Shown one piece after another: positions 8,001-16,659 of a stretch of 63,701 nucleotides of DNA (the first letter of the stretch is position 1; each line of letters starts with the position of its first letter). This DNA comes from Oscillospiraceae bacterium. Its GTDB lineage: Bacteria > Bacillota > Clostridia > Oscillospirales > Ruminococcaceae. Position numbers and translations under genes: made by a program. The DNA lies in contig JAFTZY010000022.1 in NCBI GenBank assembly GCA_017460955.1, positions 1-63,701 on the forward strand. Reading direction: 5' to 3'. The notes below the pieces were generated by a model. It worked only from the letters and a program-made list of their open reading frames with translations. It ran no database searches and was not told the DNA's origin.

Positions 8001-11000
8001 CCACCACGGACGAGGTCTTTGGCAGTACCTTTTCCTTTACCGTCAGCACCAAGGCGACTACCTTTGAGGAGACCCATCCGCGCTCCTCGGCCTATTTCTA
8101 TGACAATGCCTCCTATGTACACCTTGTGACCGCCGATGACATCCTGACCGCCGAGCCCTACGGCACGGATGTGAACGGCAACCAGATCTACGGCGGTTCG
8201 TATGTCCTGCAGCCGGCGGATTACTGCTATACCAGTGCCAAGATCGTTGTCAACGACCAGATCTACAACATCGTGGATGACTCCTGGAAATACGGCGCGA
8301 CCGCTCCGACGTCCGATGAGTTCCTCATCGACAAGGAGGGCTCGGTCGGCCGTGACTGGATCGTCTATGTCAGCTACGACGGCACAAGCTGGGTGGAGTA
8401 TACCCGGATCACCATGGAGGATTACCTCCAGGAGGCTCCCTCGGATTACAGCAATAATGCCAGGGGTGCCAATGTCCGCGTGCTCGATTTCTCACAGGAT
8501 ACACAGCTGCCCTGCCGGATCAAGGTGGAGCACAATACCATCGACTATGTCTCCACAGTGGATATGACACTGACTGCGGCGATCCGGAAGGATTCTCCGC
8601 TGCTCGGAGATCCGGACAGGATCGCAACGAGCCTGCGCAACGAGCTGTACAGCACCGTAAGACCTGACACGCCGTTTACCAGCGAGGATAACAGCATCGA
8701 TGTGTTCAAGATGCGCATCCGCAACTATGCCGGCCTCTATGCCGAGAACGGGAAGCTCACGGAGTCCGGAGGGACGATCACGGCAACGCCGGGCACCCCT
8801 CTGCTCGCGGGTAAGGGGTCGGAGTATGACCTGCTCAACCGCGATCATGTGTCGGGCAATACGCTGCTCTCGGACGATGAGAAGCTCACCGATGACCAGA
8901 TCCCGGCAACAGCCTTCGGCGATGGGATCGACGCCTCCAACGTGGCCCGTATGAGCCGTGCTGTCGATGTGACGAAGCTCGAGAAGGCCTCCCTTGCCGA
9001 AAAGACCTCCACCTATACGAATGATCTGACGCACGGCCGCGCCCACATCACCTACCGCATTGCCGGCTATGAGGGCTATCTGCTCGATGCCTCGTACAAG
9101 AACGAGATCGACAAGCTTTCCAGCTACCGCATGCTGCCCGGTGCGAACCGCAACGAAATCTACATCTATGACCTGCTGCCCCCCGGCGTGGAGTTCGAGG
9201 GCTACAGCGGTTCCAATGAGAAGCCCGTTGCAGGCTACCTGACCTCCAAGGCAAACATCACCGACCCGGCACAGTGGACGGCAACGGATAAGATCTCCGT
9301 CTCTGCCGAGGTCGTCAGTGAGGACAGCCCGGAATGGGAGACCTGGGGCGGCGCTGCCAACGGCGACGGCCGCTACCTCGTCAAGTTCAAGCTGACTCTC
9401 GAGGATGCGGAGGATTACGACCGCGTCGAGAGCGGCAACTGGTTCTGGGGCGTGGGCATTCAGTTCAATGCCAATGTTTCCTGGGAACGCTATACCGCTG
9501 CCAAGAATACGCCGAACCTTGCCGTTTATGTCACGCCGACGGAGACCATCGGCAAGCACGACCAGACTGTGTACAAGGATGACGGCATTTCCGTTCCGGG
9601 CGGATATGAGCTGTTCAAAAACGACAGTGCCAATAACCAGCCCGCCAAGACCGATTTTAATCACGATACCGCAACAGATGACTACACCAGAATGTATGCC
9701 AAGTCGCAGGATCTCGGTGAGATCGCGCGTGCCAGCTCCACTGCCATCGGCAAGCAGGTGCGTGCCGATGCGGATACCTATGCCCTGTACACGGACAAGA
9801 CGGCCGTCATCAAGGGGGAAAACTATACCTATAATGTCAATGTCGAGAACCAGGCAGGCGGTGCCGTCAGCGGCATCATCCTCTATGACTGGCTCGACGG
9901 TGCGGGCACGAATACGGAAAATTGGAAGGGCACACTGCGTGCCGTGGATACCTCTGCCCTGCTGCTCGGCCAGATCTACCCGGTCGTGTACTGCTACATG
10001 GGAACGGACCTTGCCCGGGATGAGGACGGACTGCTGACACAGATCCCCTACCAGTCCCAGACGACGAACCAGGTGGCCGTGCTGCCGACCGAGGCGCAGT
10101 GGAATGCAAAGGGCTGGGTCAGGTTGGATGCGGTCTCGACCATTGCCGATGTCAGGGCAGTGGCGATCGCCCTGTATGCGGATGCTGCACATACGACACC
10201 CTATACGCTCAACGGCAAGCAGACACTGTCCTACAAGCTTGCGATGAAGGCACCGGCGACGGAGGATACCAGCAGGCCCTATGCGGTGAATATGCCGAAC
10301 TACTGCTACGTCAAGGTCGAGGGCTCCACGAATCAGGAAACGCCCTGGGTCGTACAGTCCGACAGCAAGTACTATGACGATCCCGGTAACAAGACCGTTG
10401 TCCTGCTTGGTGACAGACGGATGCTCAAGGTCGCAAAGCATGTGGAATCGAATTATTCCGACTCCGAAGGCATCGGAACGCTCGGCAGCGAGGAGGAGCT
10501 TGAGTTCACATTCCGCCTGACGCGCTTCACCGGCTACTATGAGAACGATGTGTGGAAGGAGGGCGACGTTCCCTGCGCCAATGTCCAGTACCGGATCTTC
10601 AACTGCACATTCCAGACGGAGGGGACCTCCGACAAGATCGAATCGCTCGGCCAGGAAGTGGATGCGGGTATCATCCATACTACGAATGAGAACGGTGAGT
10701 TCGTCCTCAAGGACGGACAGTGCGCCGTATTCCAGTATGTTCCCTCTACGATCAATCTGGTAACGGGGACGGCAGCGAATACCTATGATTTTGATAACTA
10801 CAGGATCACGGAGCTGAGCAAGCCGTTCTGGTATGAGTTCAAGAGCGTCGATTCCTCCACGGAGGGCTGGTATTCCGGCAGCAACCCGGATTCACCGACA
10901 TCGGAGCCCGGCGTTAGCGAAGGCAATGCCTATACCGGATCCCAGACCTACTACAAGCAGACCTCCATGACGGTGACCAACACCTACCGACCGGTCATCT

Positions 11001-14000
11001 ATCTCTCCAAGGAGACCGTCAGCGTTCCGGGCGATCTGCCGACAACGGACGGACTGACTGCGGCACAGGCTGCGGCAAAGATCGAGGCATTCAACACGTT
11101 CAAGTACCATCTCTGGCTCTTTGAATACCCGATCAACCGTATGACCGGTGAATACTTCCAGAACGGTGCGTATGATCCGGAAGCGGACACGGACGGGGAC
11201 GGCGAGGACAGTGAGCACAACCTTGCTGCATGGCGCAAGTTCAAGGCATATTATGAAGCCATCGGCAATGATCCGGGGGCTGATACGGGCGATACCTACT
11301 TTGCACAGATCAACCAAAAGATCAATTCTCTGACGGCCCAGCGTAATGCCATTACCGAATCTGACGAGACGCAGGCGAGGAGAAGTGAGCTTTTGCGGCA
11401 GATCGAAAGCTGGGGAAAGCTGAAAAGCGCCCTGATCGCAGATAAGGCGGTCTTTGATGCACATATCGCAGCGGCCACAGCTAACGACAAGACCTTCTTC
11501 TCCGCTCCTTTTGAGGATCCGGAGGGGGAGTGGGTCGATAATGCAGACGGGAATGCCTATCTCTATCACTCGATTTCTGACAAGCTCCTTCTGCCCATCG
11601 GCGGCTATGCCGACACGGCGGGCGGAACGGATAAGAGCTTCAGCAACCGCGTATCGCAGGGGGATACCCGTTTAAACGGCCCCTACCTCTATAGCTACAC
11701 CGTCGGCAGCGCTGCGGATATCTACAGCACACCGGACGGCTGGATCGAATGGGAGGTATCCGACGCCGAAAACCGCCGGCAGATCCATGCAACGAGCAAT
11801 CCCATCGAGTTCGAGGTCAGAGCGGGGACCGTCGTTGCACTGCCGATCTATTTTGACGGCGGCATGATGTACAGCGACTTCGGGATCGGTGATGCAACGG
11901 CCGATACCTGGGACGGTCTGTCCGCAGCGAGGTACCTCCAGCGCTACTGCTACCAGATCCAGGAGGCAATGGACGATCAGTACTGGGATGACGCCGCCGG
12001 TACCTACAAAACGATCACCGATGCAGCGGCACAGGCTGCGGAAAGAAGCTGGGAGGTGCAGACGCCCTCCGGCAACGTCAAGCAAAAGAACGCCCTCGGT
12101 GCATACGGGGACAACTACATCGACTACGACAACAACTACCGCTTCAAGGACATCTATCTGCAAAAGTCCGTGGAGCCGGCCGACCATGTCCCGAAGGGCG
12201 ATGCCGCCAACAGCGTGGAGACCACGGCCTTTGTCTATAAAGTGACAAGGCGAGCGCTCGATGCAGGAGCATCCGATCCCTTTGACGAGATCCCCCCAAA
12301 CATCCGCAGCCGGATGACATGGGAGCTGTGGACCAGGGACGAGGACGGCAAGCTGCTCGAGAAGCAGATGATCGGCCCCGTGAATGCCGACGGCATGCTC
12401 GTGGCACCGATCGCCAACTACACCGGTGCTTCAACGCTGTACACGATCAAGATCCGCAATGCAGAGGTGGGCTACACCTACCGTGTGGAGGAGGTCATGA
12501 AGCTTGAGGACCTGTTCGGTACGGGCTATTCCGAGCTGTCCGAGGAGAACAAGACCGCGCAGCGCAGTACAGCGATCGCGTCGAAATTCCCCTACATCAC
12601 CTACAATGCTGCATCCAACACCTTTACCTACAATACAGCCGGGGCAAACGCCGTGACCTTCACCTCGGACAGCTTCAGCACGACCCAGGACTACATCCTG
12701 GCAACGCAGGAGCTGTATGCCGTGGACGGGACGGACACCTCGGGTGCGCTGAAGATCTCGGACAACGACTCGATCACCTCCGCACTGTCGAAGGTCGATA
12801 TGAGCATTGACAACGTGTACCGGCTGCGTGATCTGACGGTCACAAAGTCGATCGTGGCAAAGTCCATCGATCCGGAAATGGCGTTCACCATGCGTGTGCG
12901 CCGCAGGGATCTTGCGGCCTTTGCACCGACGGCCATTCGCTTCTACCGGATGGTGGACGGCGACAAGGTCTACCTGACGGAATCCGAGATCAAGGCACTG
13001 CAAGGGGACAGCACACTGGACGTGACGAGCGTGTATGACACCGTCACGAGCGGCAGCGGGACGCCGACGCAGGTGTTCCGGTATGCCTGCTATGTTCCCG
13101 CGCTCATGTACTACGATGCCGATGCAGCAAGTGCAGCGGAGCGGCAGAGCTACGGCGATACGGGCTACTACTATCTGTCCTTCCGGCTCAGGGACGGGTA
13201 CTATGCCGAGATCGTTGATATCGGCTATGAAAAGGACGAATACCAGATCGCCGAGGAGGACTGGTCGGACATGAACGAGGAGGGTGCGTACATCCATCTC
13301 GATCCTGTGGACGATGCCGCAACCGAGCTGTCGGCATGGAAGTCGGTGGAGCTTGGCGACAACACCTCCTGCCAGGTGCGCAACGGTGACGAGGGCTACA
13401 TGATCCTTGCCAAGACCTATGTGTCCGACAGCGCGGGTGACTATGACGAATATGCCAGGAGCCTACTGCAGACGGGGGATGACCACAAGGTCACGCTCGA
13501 GCTGAAGATCGGCGAGAAGAACAGCGGGTCGGAGCCGGCCTCGCGCACGATCCCGGCGGGCTTCGTGACGATCAGCGGCAGCACCGATCCGGTAACCGAC
13601 CTGAGCAGTATCAAGCTCAAGGGCGGCCAGACGGTCATTGTCAATCTCAAGGGCCTGTGTGAGGCGATCGGGATCGACTACGACAACGTCGTGTACGAGG
13701 TCACCGAGACCATTCCGGACGACATCCGGTTTTTCGACGATCCCACAGCGGACGTACTGTACTCCGTGGAGCGGATCACGGATGACGAGGAAATGAAGGG
13801 TGACAAGAACAGGACATCGGTCGATGTGTGCAACCAGGTCACGAAATACAGCTCGGTCATCTACAAGCGGCTCGGCGGCAACAGCAGCTGGACGCCGCCC
13901 GCGTCCATCGACGGCCCCCTTGTGCTCGAGCTGCGTGACGGCGGCGGAAACAGCCGCCAGGAGGGCGTCAAGTGGATCGCGACGGGCAAGACCTTCTCGC

Positions 14001-16645
14001 TCGATTCTGCCAAGCTGGAGGAAAACCATGGCGTGACAGGGGAGGATGGCACACTGACCGTACACTCCTTTGACGGCTGGTCGAATACAGCGGACGGCAA
14101 CCTGACGTATTATGTGAAGGTCTACTTCAATGAGACCGTCGAGTGCAATCTGACGCGCAGTGACAATGCGCAGGTACTGGAGGTCCGGGAGGATCTGCTG
14201 GCCTCGGATGACAACTGGGGGTACCTGATCGGCTACGAGACCTACGGCAACGCGGATACCTATGTATCGCAGTCGGCGCTGGAGGACATGACGCAGTGGC
14301 ACCGCAAGCAGGACACGATCGTCAACACCGTGGAGACGACGGGGACGCGCAAGGTCGAGGTCACAAAGCGGGTCTATAACCGTTCGGGCTCGCTGACGGA
14401 CACGGACAAAACGGCGCAGTTCACCTTCACGGTCAAGCAGTGGATCAACGGGGCGTATACAGCGGCACCGGGCATCCGCTATGCGGTGTACGATGAGGAC
14501 GGCCATCCCGTGCTTGATGAGGATGACCTTCCTGTGACCGGCGTGACGGACAGCACCGGCAGCTTTACGCTGCAGCACGGGCAGACCGCGCAGATGGAGC
14601 TTCCGCTGTTTGCGTACTGGGAGATCACCGAGACGGGCAAGGGCGATTACCGCCTGCTGGTCGATGAGACCGGCGAGATCGTGTACGACAAGGACGATGA
14701 CAACGAGCTTGACACCGGCGTGGATGGTCTGGCACCTGACAAGACCGCAGAGGATGATTACAACGCCAAGCGCGCAGCCTCGGGATTTACGCTGAATACG
14801 GATCTTGATATTCAGTCGGGTATTAAGCCGGGTGAGGATGTTATTTTGATTCGTATGGTGTATGGTACCAATAATAAAAGTGGAAATGGAAAACAAACGG
14901 ATTTCTGGCGATGTGGTATCAGGTTCGCTATTCCTATGGAGGGAGCCGATGACAGTCCATTTTATAGTTGGGATGCGCTGCTTGTAAATGGAAATGACGC
15001 AGCGAAACACAGGGTTATTTTCGGCGTTAATCAGCCCCTGACGGATGCTGGTAATAGCGAACGATCAAATTTGTTCTCTGCTTTGGTAAGACAAATCGGC
15101 ACGGATTTCACATATAAGTCTACAGCTAAAAACTTTGAAGACGTTGCCATTAAAGAAATCTACGCTTATGATAAATCTGCCGGCGGTATTGGGACACTCA
15201 TTTGGTCTAAGACAAAGCCAACGGGTGATAATGCAAATGATTTTCTTGGTACGGAATTAACGGATCGTGGCAATCCTATCAGTGAAAGTTGTGGATGGAC
15301 TAATAAAAAATATTTAACAAATGATAACGGTTCTACTGGAAGTATGCTTAACAATAATATTGTGATTCCTGAACAGATCTATGTGGTTTATTCCAATGGG
15401 GATGTAAAGCTACATACAGTGGTTGGTATTGGAAAGAATGCTGGCAGAGCATGGTACGAGAATGCAAGTACTGATCAAAAGTCGTTAAGTATCGCGTCTC
15501 TGACAATTCCCAAATCTGTCAAAAAGATAGGCGATTACGCATTCTATCGTACAGATAACCTTAAAGCGATCAACATTCCTGATGGCAGCGAGCTGACATA
15601 TATTGGACAGTATGCTTTCACAAAGCAAACAGCGGCTGAAATGAGCTCTACTCTGAATCTGCCGGACACCTTGGAGTATATCGGACAACATGCTTTTGAG
15701 AATAGTTACCATTTCTCAGGAGATTTTGTATTACCTTATTCACTTGAGTATATTGGCTGGCAGGCACTTCGTCCCAATACAAGTAATAATGATGTAAAAG
15801 ATAATGATAAACTTGCTTTTGCACAGGATGCAGCTAATAAAACAGGTGCAGGCACATTATGGGTCGGTTCAAAAGAATATCATGGTGATGACACAGTAAC
15901 TGAAAATCCAATTGTTCCCGTTTATACTAATATTAAGATGTTGGTTTCGGGTAACAAGGGAAACGGATCGGATATGATAGATTTTCATGGTAGTAATAAC
16001 TGGCAATATCCTGCCATAGCTCCGTATTCCAGACTATTATTTAAAACTGTTATAGTGGGTGAAGGTGTAAAAACGGTCGATGGTGCATTTAAAAACTTTA
16101 AAGCAAATCCAAACAATAATAATTTTTATACTCATGAGTATATTTTCCCTAAATCATTGGAGGAAACAACGGGTGACGTAATTTCACATTTTGAACTGTT
16201 AATAGTACAAGGGAACGATATATCTAAGTATTCTGGAAAGTATGGCTATGAGGGCGGAAAAAGATATGTTGTATTTACGGATTTAACGCTTGACGAATAT
16301 ACAGCATATTACAATGCTATCACGGTGCCTGATCAGTGGCAAGGTATTGCGAAATATATTGGCAGCTATGACGCAAACAAAGGCGCATACTACAAGGATG
16401 GAAAACAAAGGGTTTATTTTGTCAAAGGGATGACGCAGGCGGAACGACAAGCAGTTGTAGATAAAATAAAGGAAGATTATGGCTCTATGTCTGTCTATGC
16501 TGAACGTGTTATTCTTGGACAAAACATCTTAGGAAGCACGCCCACGACACAGAATCTCCCCAAGCCCCCCGTCCACACCCAGCCCAAGGCGGCCGCGTAC
16601 CTCGCCGAAGCCATCTGGCTCAATGAAAAACGCAGATCCAACTGA
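5036..16645 (+). CDS. Giant multidomain surface adhesin, 3869 residues
   Basis: A secreted Cna-B/isopeptide-type adhesin. It has a signal peptide (1-33), a Thr/Glu-rich segment to about 130, an adhesin-like beta domain near 175-330, then a long series of beta-sandwich modules. Cna-B or DUF7601-like repeats, opening with patterns such as LxVxKxV, lie near 1795, 1985, 2372, 2598, 2787, 2939 and 3104; several end with a glutamate-containing TYRVEE or YWEITE strand typical of isopeptide folds. Residues about 3480-3590 are BspA-type leucine-rich repeats (IGDYAF, YIGQYAF, YIGQHAF). DNA from about 14790 to 16530 is far more AT-rich than the rest, so this part looks acquired. There is no LPXTG motif and no C-terminal membrane segment; the end is AYLAEAIW plus a basic tail. 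GGGAGGG precedes the ATG. The ligand is unknown. Confidence 0.82.
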   Translation: MKHNKSIMSRCLACFGAFFLSVYALADVASAAAQAAGTDRVPDETAAYETYVSEEATQEAPTEEATREYSEEVSGYLEEALTYEELSDEARQFLSEENIPLAGYEEYPAESLAQMQMAKPEGQTVLAGEGEDPGSDTDPIVWNEIVDLTYVPEENDSDNPVRSFQATYSSDIIAGNGKDNENFLYREDDFIVKYTVTLNTTQTLDAGSAVIVIPQKLLDQRDGQPIEIRDVDGIALPMFSEAPTKNPEGSVPLYSGGTITPSTRTQFGYYIDNEGNYVIVNYAAVKPGSTWFEVVYDEVNVFDAKDGLKNDTDYTQAEPSWTIDPKISAQYKFEKECWVYVGNMPNETTDSITLSSKIKNNWTEYMSPTWEDEYRAMVADGYDVFGGLSVMTDGENTYYGVDNTDKLKEYTDDPSNGWDSSLGFLSMLLYTKDDSGEPVLTYRQIIKLDENMKFVTSYQKLVNNEWVDVSTEDEPKSATRRATKCLKDGETYYRVLTTETANSNQAISVYTYYNSEGDPVYQRKVQPDGSAIIRRAESGAWVDCSESELPTVDWVYETYEKSSDPLTGLINTKVELEPLVKKVGDVTDTVKGNLNSKEQILSFIPQAQRSAIEPKLDLDKYIYVLWDVDVSGKDVTQPFRLYLDEMTSYSTGAVDENQQPLTYTYYDASTGNVLTNTEANKSFIPGGEIIYVAGDETSTVPGYTSIYEDSQGLYYIGSAINDEVDGSAVSADADLSKARTTGSYSKKIKVVTAYPRDAAGDTPGVAIDTIVADNEGDYVYIPYDATLYDTNLWSAVNAQLATQAASGKGILADRKTVKQVLEGILNTALATQGNDNPLLHDFVHELAQTLPSTPGLSADFAALTTEEQIESYIIDCWKGNVIGSNAAQIKKACQDYLNDILESNLQQLNVTVGTDSAPLQSYRQKTVYREVRNDANAIVVPIDNKDDNETEYAQAVHQREDKDPSVPNGFSYTKGASGSKSGWIDMYDATTDEVFGSTFSFTVSTKATTFEETHPRSSAYFYDNASYVHLVTADDILTAEPYGTDVNGNQIYGGSYVLQPADYCYTSAKIVVNDQIYNIVDDSWKYGATAPTSDEFLIDKEGSVGRDWIVYVSYDGTSWVEYTRITMEDYLQEAPSDYSNNARGANVRVLDFSQDTQLPCRIKVEHNTIDYVSTVDMTLTAAIRKDSPLLGDPDRIATSLRNELYSTVRPDTPFTSEDNSIDVFKMRIRNYAGLYAENGKLTESGGTITATPGTPLLAGKGSEYDLLNRDHVSGNTLLSDDEKLTDDQIPATAFGDGIDASNVARMSRAVDVTKLEKASLAEKTSTYTNDLTHGRAHITYRIAGYEGYLLDASYKNEIDKLSSYRMLPGANRNEIYIYDLLPPGVEFEGYSGSNEKPVAGYLTSKANITDPAQWTATDKISVSAEVVSEDSPEWETWGGAANGDGRYLVKFKLTLEDAEDYDRVESGNWFWGVGIQFNANVSWERYTAAKNTPNLAVYVTPTETIGKHDQTVYKDDGISVPGGYELFKNDSANNQPAKTDFNHDTATDDYTRMYAKSQDLGEIARASSTAIGKQVRADADTYALYTDKTAVIKGENYTYNVNVENQAGGAVSGIILYDWLDGAGTNTENWKGTLRAVDTSALLLGQIYPVVYCYMGTDLARDEDGLLTQIPYQSQTTNQVAVLPTEAQWNAKGWVRLDAVSTIADVRAVAIALYADAAHTTPYTLNGKQTLSYKLAMKAPATEDTSRPYAVNMPNYCYVKVEGSTNQETPWVVQSDSKYYDDPGNKTVVLLGDRRMLKVAKHVESNYSDSEGIGTLGSEEELEFTFRLTRFTGYYENDVWKEGDVPCANVQYRIFNCTFQTEGTSDKIESLGQEVDAGIIHTTNENGEFVLKDGQCAVFQYVPSTINLVTGTAANTYDFDNYRITELSKPFWYEFKSVDSSTEGWYSGSNPDSPTSEPGVSEGNAYTGSQTYYKQTSMTVTNTYRPVIYLSKETVSVPGDLPTTDGLTAAQAAAKIEAFNTFKYHLWLFEYPINRMTGEYFQNGAYDPEADTDGDGEDSEHNLAAWRKFKAYYEAIGNDPGADTGDTYFAQINQKINSLTAQRNAITESDETQARRSELLRQIESWGKLKSALIADKAVFDAHIAAATANDKTFFSAPFEDPEGEWVDNADGNAYLYHSISDKLLLPIGGYADTAGGTDKSFSNRVSQGDTRLNGPYLYSYTVGSAADIYSTPDGWIEWEVSDAENRRQIHATSNPIEFEVRAGTVVALPIYFDGGMMYSDFGIGDATADTWDGLSAARYLQRYCYQIQEAMDDQYWDDAAGTYKTITDAAAQAAERSWEVQTPSGNVKQKNALGAYGDNYIDYDNNYRFKDIYLQKSVEPADHVPKGDAANSVETTAFVYKVTRRALDAGASDPFDEIPPNIRSRMTWELWTRDEDGKLLEKQMIGPVNADGMLVAPIANYTGASTLYTIKIRNAEVGYTYRVEEVMKLEDLFGTGYSELSEENKTAQRSTAIASKFPYITYNAASNTFTYNTAGANAVTFTSDSFSTTQDYILATQELYAVDGTDTSGALKISDNDSITSALSKVDMSIDNVYRLRDLTVTKSIVAKSIDPEMAFTMRVRRRDLAAFAPTAIRFYRMVDGDKVYLTESEIKALQGDSTLDVTSVYDTVTSGSGTPTQVFRYACYVPALMYYDADAASAAERQSYGDTGYYYLSFRLRDGYYAEIVDIGYEKDEYQIAEEDWSDMNEEGAYIHLDPVDDAATELSAWKSVELGDNTSCQVRNGDEGYMILAKTYVSDSAGDYDEYARSLLQTGDDHKVTLELKIGEKNSGSEPASRTIPAGFVTISGSTDPVTDLSSIKLKGGQTVIVNLKGLCEAIGIDYDNVVYEVTETIPDDIRFFDDPTADVLYSVERITDDEEMKGDKNRTSVDVCNQVTKYSSVIYKRLGGNSSWTPPASIDGPLVLELRDGGGNSRQEGVKWIATGKTFSLDSAKLEENHGVTGEDGTLTVHSFDGWSNTADGNLTYYVKVYFNETVECNLTRSDNAQVLEVREDLLASDDNWGYLIGYETYGNADTYVSQSALEDMTQWHRKQDTIVNTVETTGTRKVEVTKRVYNRSGSLTDTDKTAQFTFTVKQWINGAYTAAPGIRYAVYDEDGHPVLDEDDLPVTGVTDSTGSFTLQHGQTAQMELPLFAYWEITETGKGDYRLLVDETGEIVYDKDDDNELDTGVDGLAPDKTAEDDYNAKRAASGFTLNTDLDIQSGIKPGEDVILIRMVYGTNNKSGNGKQTDFWRCGIRFAIPMEGADDSPFYSWDALLVNGNDAAKHRVIFGVNQPLTDAGNSERSNLFSALVRQIGTDFTYKSTAKNFEDVAIKEIYAYDKSAGGIGTLIWSKTKPTGDNANDFLGTELTDRGNPISESCGWTNKKYLTNDNGSTGSMLNNNIVIPEQIYVVYSNGDVKLHTVVGIGKNAGRAWYENASTDQKSLSIASLTIPKSVKKIGDYAFYRTDNLKAINIPDGSELTYIGQYAFTKQTAAEMSSTLNLPDTLEYIGQHAFENSYHFSGDFVLPYSLEYIGWQALRPNTSNNDVKDNDKLAFAQDAANKTGAGTLWVGSKEYHGDDTVTENPIVPVYTNIKMLVSGNKGNGSDMIDFHGSNNWQYPAIAPYSRLLFKTVIVGEGVKTVDGAFKNFKANPNNNNFYTHEYIFPKSLEETTGDVISHFELLIVQGNDISKYSGKYGYEGGKRYVVFTDLTLDEYTAYYNAITVPDQWQGIAKYIGSYDANKGAYYKDGKQRVYFVKGMTQAERQAVVDKIKEDYGSMSVYAERVILGQNILGSTPTTQNLPKPPVHTQPKAAAYLAEAIWLNEKRRSN
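14790..16530 (+). other. AT-rich inserted module carrying leucine-rich repeats inside the giant adhesin
   Basis: Within an otherwise GC-rich reading frame the composition changes sharply. Bases 15301-15360 are 13/60 GC, while 13861-13920 are 44/60 GC. The module encodes about 580 residues, including at least four BspA-like repeats, and the frame is intact on both sides. High GC resumes at about 16540, just before the C-terminal tail. No flanking repeat was recognised. Confidence 0.7.
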
Positions 16646-16659
16646 AAGGAGTGCAGGCA

